Of a stretch of 9,309 nt of DNA, positions 6,296-9,309 are shown piece by piece. Position numbers and translations under genes: made by a program. Origin of the DNA: DASYYE01 sp035946955 (GTDB lineage: Bacteria; Actinomycetota; Actinomycetes; Streptosporangiales; Streptosporangiaceae); the NCBI GenBank assembly GCA_035946955.1, contig DASYYE010000169.1, positions 1-9,309 of the forward strand, written 5' to 3'. Every line of letters starts with the position of its first letter. The stretch's first letter is position 1. The notes below the pieces were generated by a model. It ran no database searches, had not been told where the DNA came from, and saw only the letters and a list, made by a program, of their open reading frames with translations.

Positions 6296-6736
6296 TCACC
6301 CGTCATCGGTGGGATCGTCGGCTTCACTACCCAGGGCAGCCGTGCTGCCGCCGAAGAGGCTGCCGAGGCCGGGCACACCGGAGAGGTCTGGCAGGCCAGG
6401 CTGGCCCAGCCCGCCCCCCAGGCCGCCGGCGAGGGGGCCCATCTTCTCCTGCTGCAGGTCGCCGACCACGCGGTAGGCATCGCGGACCGCGGCCAGCACC
6501 AGGTCGGAGAGTGTCTCGGCCGTGTCGGCGGGGTCGCTGGGGTCGATAGCCTCCGGGCTGATCGTCAAGGCGACCAGTTCCCCCTGCCCGTTGACCCGGG
6601 CCTGGATCAGGCCGCCGCCCGCGGTGCCGGTGACCTCCGCGTCGGCGAGCTCGTGCTGTGCGTTGAGGAGATGGCTCTGCATCTGCTGGGCTGCGGCGAG
6701 GAGCTGTTGCAGGTCCATCTGGCCACTTGGGTCCAT
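6296..6736 (-). CDS. ybaB: YbaB/EbfC nucleoid-associated DNA-binding protein
   Basis: A 146-residue homodimeric nucleoid-associated protein. The conserved core is at about 7-100: the LLAAAQQMQ helix at 11-19, AEVTGTAGGGLIQARVNGQGELVALTISPEAID at about 33-65 in the usual strand pattern, then a C-terminal helix LVLAAVRDAYRVVGDLQQEKM. A Gly/Pro/Leu-rich tail (GGLGGGLGQPGLPDL) follows and ends in acidic residues. This tail is common in actinobacterial versions. I chose ATG 6736 because GAGGG lies 4 bases upstream. GTG 6766 has no ribosome binding site, and ATG 6718 is also possible. It sits between dnaX and recR, the usual bacterial arrangement. Confidence 0.92.
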   Translation of the reverse strand: MDPSGQMDLQQLLAAAQQMQSHLLNAQHELADAEVTGTAGGGLIQARVNGQGELVALTISPEAIDPSDPADTAETLSDLVLAAVRDAYRVVGDLQQEKMGPLAGGLGGGLGQPGLPDLSGVPGLGSLFGGSTAALGSEADDPTDDG

Positions 6737-6917
6737 GGTGCCCTCACTCGGGTATTGGTCAGCCACGGCATTGTGGCCGCAGGTGCGGTGGTGCCCACTC
6801 GTCCGGCCGCCCCGGCCGCCGTCTGGGTGAACACGCCTGCTCCAAGGAGCCTACGGCCTCATGGGCACGCGTGGGCCGGCCGGACCCGCCGCTACGGCGC
6901 GCCACCTCAGGAGCGGC

Positions 6918-9014
6918 TCAGGCCTCCTCGATCTCCTCGATGACACGGCCACCGAGCTGCCGTTTGAGGAGTTCCACGGGGTCGGAGTCAGCAGTGCCGG
7001 ACCCGGCCGCGCCCGAGACATCATCGGGCCATTCGTCGTCGTCTGCCTTGCGGGCCGACGGGGTGGCCGCGCTGCGCCTGCCACGCTGGGCCGCTGCCTT
7101 GGCTGCCGCCGCGCCGGTGGACGCCCGTCCTGGGGTCTTGGGGGCGGGGCTGGTCGCTGGCTGGCTGACCGTGGCCTGAGCGTCCCCCGCAGGCCGGGAC
7201 GGTGGGGCCGCCTCGCCGGACGTCGGGCGGGGAACCCGGTCGGCCGGCACCGGCGGGTGCTGTGCGGATCCCACCGCCACCACCCGCACGTTCAGCCCGA
7301 ACGATTCCTTGAGCACATCGGCGAGAACCTGGTCGCTGCCACCGCTCAGGAAGCCCTTGGCGTTGCCTTCCTGCGGGAATCCGACCGTGAGGACGCCGTT
7401 GTCCAGGGACACGACCGTGGCGGGCTGCAGCAGGATCCAGGTGACCTTGCGTCTGGGCATGACCGCAGCGAGCACATCCGGCCAGCGCTGCCGCAGTGCC
7501 TCGACATCGGCTGGGGCAGGGCCGCTTGCTGAGCTCCCACCCACCCCGCCAGCGGTCGGCCCACGTTCGCCGCCAGCAACAGCCGCCTCCTCACGCCCAG
7601 CTCCCGGGCGATCCGCCCTCTCCTCAGGCCCGGCTCCCGGGCGATCTGCCCTATCACGGGCAGTCCCTTCGCGAGCCGCCCGCTCGCGCCCGGCCTCGGT
7701 CCGGCTCGCCTCACCATGCCCGCTCGGGTGCGATGGTGCAGCGGGACGCGCGGGTGGAGCGGCCTCCTGGGACTGCGGCGGCTGAGTGCTCCCGGCACCG
7801 CGTTCCAGCCGTTCCAGCCTGGTCAGCAGGGACTTCTCACTCGAGACGGCGCTGGGCAGCAGCATCTGCGCGCAGGTCAGCTCCAGCATGAGCCTGGGCG
7901 AGGTGGTCCCGCGCATCTGGATGAGCCCATCGCTGAGCGCCTCGGCCGCGCGGGCGAGTTCGGCCTGGCCGAACCGGCCTGCCTGCTCGGCCATGGTCTC
8001 CAGCCGGTCGGCAGGCGCATCCAGCAGCCCCGTCTTTCCGGCGCCCGGCACGGCCGCGAGGATGATCAGGTCGCGGAGCCGGTCGAGGAGGTCGGCGGCG
8101 AACCGGCGCGGGTCGTGGCCGCTGCGGACCATGCGGTCCAGTGCGGTGAACACGGCAGCCCCGTCCACAGCGGCCAGCGCCTCCACCATCTCATCGAGCA
8201 GGCTCTCGTCGGTGTAACCGAGCAGCACGGCCGCCCGCTCATAGGTCAGCCCCTCCTCGCCTGCCCCTGCCAGCAACTGGTCCAGGACGGACAGGGCGTC
8301 ACGCACCGAACCGGCCCCGGCCCGGACCACCAGCGGCAGCACGCTCGGCTGGTAGGTGGCCCCCTCGGCCGCCAGGATCTGTTCGAGGTGGTCACGCAGG
8401 ACCGGCGGTGGGACGAGCCGGAACGGGTAGTGGTGCGTCCGGGAGCGGATGGTCGCGATGACCTTCTCGGGCTCGGTGGTGGCGAAGACGAACTTCAGGT
8501 GCGCTGGTGGCTCCTCCACCAGCTTGAGGAGGGCATTGAAGCCCTCCCGGGTCACCATGTGGGCCTCGTCGATGATGTAGACCTTGAACCGCCCGGAGAC
8601 CGGGGCATAGAAGGCCCGCTCACGCAGGTCCCGGGCGTCGTCCACACCACCGTGCGAGGCGGCGTCGATCTCGATCACATCGATGCTGCCCGCGCCGGAG
8701 GGGGCCAGGGCCACACAGGACTCACATACACCACACGGGTCGGGCGTGGGCCCCTGCACGCAGTTGAGGGACCGGGCGAGGATCCGGGCACTGGAGGTCT
8801 TGCCGCAGCCGCGGGGCCCGCTGAAGAGATAGGCATGGTGGACCCGGCCGTTGCGCAGCGCCTGCCGCAGCGGCTCAGTGACGTGTTCCTGCCCCTTGAC
8901 CTCAGCAAACGTCGCGGGCCTGTACCTGCGGTACAGGGCGAGTCCCGTCGAAGGCGGGCGGCCCGCCGGACGTGTGGGAGCGCTGGGGGGTGTGCCGGTC
9001 ACCTCGCCTGCCAT
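6918..9014 (-). CDS. dnaX: DNA polymerase III subunit gamma/tau
   Basis: A 698-residue clamp-loader ATPase that opens the beta sliding clamp and organises the replicase. The AAA+ module holds Walker A GPRGCGKTS (67-75), a zinc module with Cys85, Cys94, Cys97 and Cys100, Walker B VYIIDEAH (145-152), sensor 1 FVFATTE (175-181) and sensor 2 GSVRDALS (235-242). A clamp-loader collar region runs to about residue 400. Residues 405-500 are a Pro/Ala/Arg/Glu-rich linker with an 11-residue tandem repeat. A conserved block at about 503-585 (WPDVLAAVMPRRKVTWILL) and a charged C-terminus LLKRQLGGRVIEEIEEA follow. ATG 9014 has AAGGA seven bases upstream. The frame stays open to 9260, but that stretch is occupied by the SRP RNA and tRNA genes. 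I see no slippery sequence for a short gamma form. It is followed by 181 non-coding bases before ybaB. Confidence 0.96.
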   Translation of the reverse strand: MAGEVTGTPPSAPTRPAGRPPSTGLALYRRYRPATFAEVKGQEHVTEPLRQALRNGRVHHAYLFSGPRGCGKTSSARILARSLNCVQGPTPDPCGVCESCVALAPSGAGSIDVIEIDAASHGGVDDARDLRERAFYAPVSGRFKVYIIDEAHMVTREGFNALLKLVEEPPAHLKFVFATTEPEKVIATIRSRTHHYPFRLVPPPVLRDHLEQILAAEGATYQPSVLPLVVRAGAGSVRDALSVLDQLLAGAGEEGLTYERAAVLLGYTDESLLDEMVEALAAVDGAAVFTALDRMVRSGHDPRRFAADLLDRLRDLIILAAVPGAGKTGLLDAPADRLETMAEQAGRFGQAELARAAEALSDGLIQMRGTTSPRLMLELTCAQMLLPSAVSSEKSLLTRLERLERGAGSTQPPQSQEAAPPARPAAPSHPSGHGEASRTEAGRERAAREGTARDRADRPGAGPEERADRPGAGREEAAVAGGERGPTAGGVGGSSASGPAPADVEALRQRWPDVLAAVMPRRKVTWILLQPATVVSLDNGVLTVGFPQEGNAKGFLSGGSDQVLADVLKESFGLNVRVVAVGSAQHPPVPADRVPRPTSGEAAPPSRPAGDAQATVSQPATSPAPKTPGRASTGAAAAKAAAQRGRRSAATPSARKADDDEWPDDVSGAAGSGTADSDPVELLKRQLGGRVIEEIEEA
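7588..7653. repeat. 33-bp imperfect tandem repeat in the dnaX linker
   Basis: Two 33-base units, at 7588-7620 and 7621-7653, match at 29 of 33 positions. They encode RADRPGAGPEE and RADRPGAGREE in the disordered linker of DnaX. The period is in frame, so it only lengthens the linker. It looks like slippage or unequal exchange in low-complexity GC-rich DNA. Confidence 0.85.
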
Positions 9015-9037
9015 GGCCTGGTCCTTACCGGGACGAT

Positions 9038-9131
9038 GAGGGACCCCCCGCACACCCGCCAGAGCTCGCGTACCCTTGCTGCCTTCCGGCCCTGGGGGAG
9101 TTGGCGAGATGAGCGCCGTGCGAGGGGTCTC
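9038..9131 (-). ncRNA. ffs: Small signal recognition particle RNA (4.5S type)
   Basis: The RNA core of the signal recognition particle binds Ffh and targets membrane and secreted proteins. The conserved apical hairpin is clear: GCC, loop GGAA, GGC at 9090-9081, within CAGGGCCGGAAGGCAGCAAG, which is the bacterial SRP signature. The ends close as a perfect 12-bp terminal stem, 9129-9118 with 9053-9042, including one G-U pair. The length of about 94 bases fits the short bacterial form without an Alu domain. The exact ends are estimated from the stem. The 3' end is only about 23 bases from the dnaX start codon and there is no terminator between them, so the mature RNA may be cut from a longer ffs-dnaX transcript. 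Confidence 0.93.
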
Positions 9132-9136
9132 TGGTG

Positions 9137-9142
9137 AGTCTA
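9137..9142 (-). promoter_or_regulatory. Probable -10 element for the SRP RNA
   Basis: TAGACT on the minus strand ends 5 bases before the estimated 5' end of the SRP RNA. This is the right spacing for a sigma-70-type -10 box and fits the TAnnnT pattern of actinobacterial housekeeping promoters. I see no convincing -35 hexamer 16-18 bases further upstream. Without one, the call rests on position. Confidence 0.45.
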
Positions 9143-9206
9143 TCCACGCCTGGAGCCTGGCTGGAGACCATCCCACGCCGCTGCCGGTCACCGGTAAGCT
9201 TGCCCC

Positions 9207-9294
9207 GGAGGATTCGCCTAGTGGCCTAGGGCGCACGCTTGGAAAGCGTGTTGGGGGCAACCCCTCATGAGTTCGAATCTCATATCCTCCGCCA
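9207..9294 (+). tRNA. tRNA-Ser (anticodon GGA)
   Basis: A complete class II tRNA. The acceptor stem pairs GGAGGAT (9207-9213) with ATCCTCC (9284-9290), followed by discriminator G9291 and an encoded CCA at 9292-9294. The anticodon stem CACGC/GCGTG encloses TTGGAAA, with GGA at 9241-9243, reading UCC and UCU. The long variable arm GGGGGCAACCCC is typical of serine tRNA. The T arm ATGAG-TTCGAAT-CTCAT is intact. TAAGCT at 9195-9200 could be its -10 box. It is divergent from the SRP RNA, with about 75 bases between them. Confidence 0.97.
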
Positions 9295-9309
9295 CCCCTG
9301 ACCAGGCAA

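Noticed and set aside
6839..6850. GCTCC-AA-GGAGC palindrome between ybaB and dnaX as a terminator
   Set aside because: A five-base stem with a two-base gap is too short and tight, and no T run follows. It is likely chance in GC-rich DNA.
5426..6943. Long plus-strand open frame over recR, ybaB and DUF5063
   Set aside because: It is the antisense of three clearly recognised genes. Such frames are expected in GC-rich DNA, and no motif is visible in it.
6918..9014. Programmed frameshift in dnaX giving a short gamma form
   Set aside because: No A-rich slippery heptamer like that of Escherichia coli is visible, and no obvious stimulatory hairpin was found next to a candidate site.
7716..9137. Long plus-strand open frame over dnaX
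   Set aside because: It is antisense to the conserved AAA+ core and part of the SRP RNA. The product is low-complexity, with no recognisable domain.
9015..9260. N-terminal extension of DnaX up to 9260
   Set aside because: The extension would overlap the SRP RNA and much of tRNA-Ser. Its peptide does not resemble DnaX, and ATG 9014 has a good binding site and precedes the conserved region.

Overview
The window is GC-rich chromosomal DNA from a member of the Actinomycetota. Four things point there: the gene order tRNA-Ser / small SRP RNA / dnaX / ybaB-ebfC / recR / DUF5063 / ask / asd, an aspartokinase close to the Corynebacterium LysC type, an actinobacterial-style RecR, and GTG/TTG starts with overlapping genes. 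I cannot assign a genus from the sequence. All protein genes and the SRP RNA lie on the minus strand, so they are transcribed from high to low coordinates. Only tRNA-Ser is on the plus strand.

Region 1 (about 9015-9309): tRNA-Ser(GGA) diverges from the small SRP RNA gene (ffs). The SRP RNA ends only about 23 bases before the dnaX start codon. Region 2 (5687-9014): dnaX (gamma/tau clamp-loader subunit), ybaB/ebfC and recR form the usual DNA-maintenance group. Region 3 (2724-5694): a DUF5063 protein, aspartokinase and aspartate-semialdehyde dehydrogenase follow without gaps. Stops and starts overlap at three successive junctions (8, 4 and 4 bases), which suggests translational coupling from recR into the first two steps of the aspartate pathway (lysine, threonine, methionine, isoleucine and diaminopimelate). 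The aspartokinase gene has a very strong internal ribosome binding site and an in-frame GTG, placed where LysC-type genes start a separate beta subunit.

Region 4 (111-2723): after about 145 bases containing two GTTAC/GTAAC palindromes and a long inverted repeat, there is a two-gene redox module. The first gene encodes a six-helix membrane protein with four histidines spaced as in ferric reductase/NADPH-oxidase di-heme domains. The second encodes a soluble NuoF-like flavin/Fe-S protein fused to a C-terminal P450-type ferredoxin. Together they look like an NAD(P)H-to-heme electron-transfer system of unknown acceptor. This is the least explained part of the window. An exact 18-bp tandem duplication sits at the junction of the two genes and duplicates both an acidic peptide and an ATG.

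The only non-coding stretches are 1-110, about 2579-2723, 6737-6917 and 9132-9206. None exceeds 300 bases. I see no CRISPR array, insertion sequence, phage gene or attachment site.
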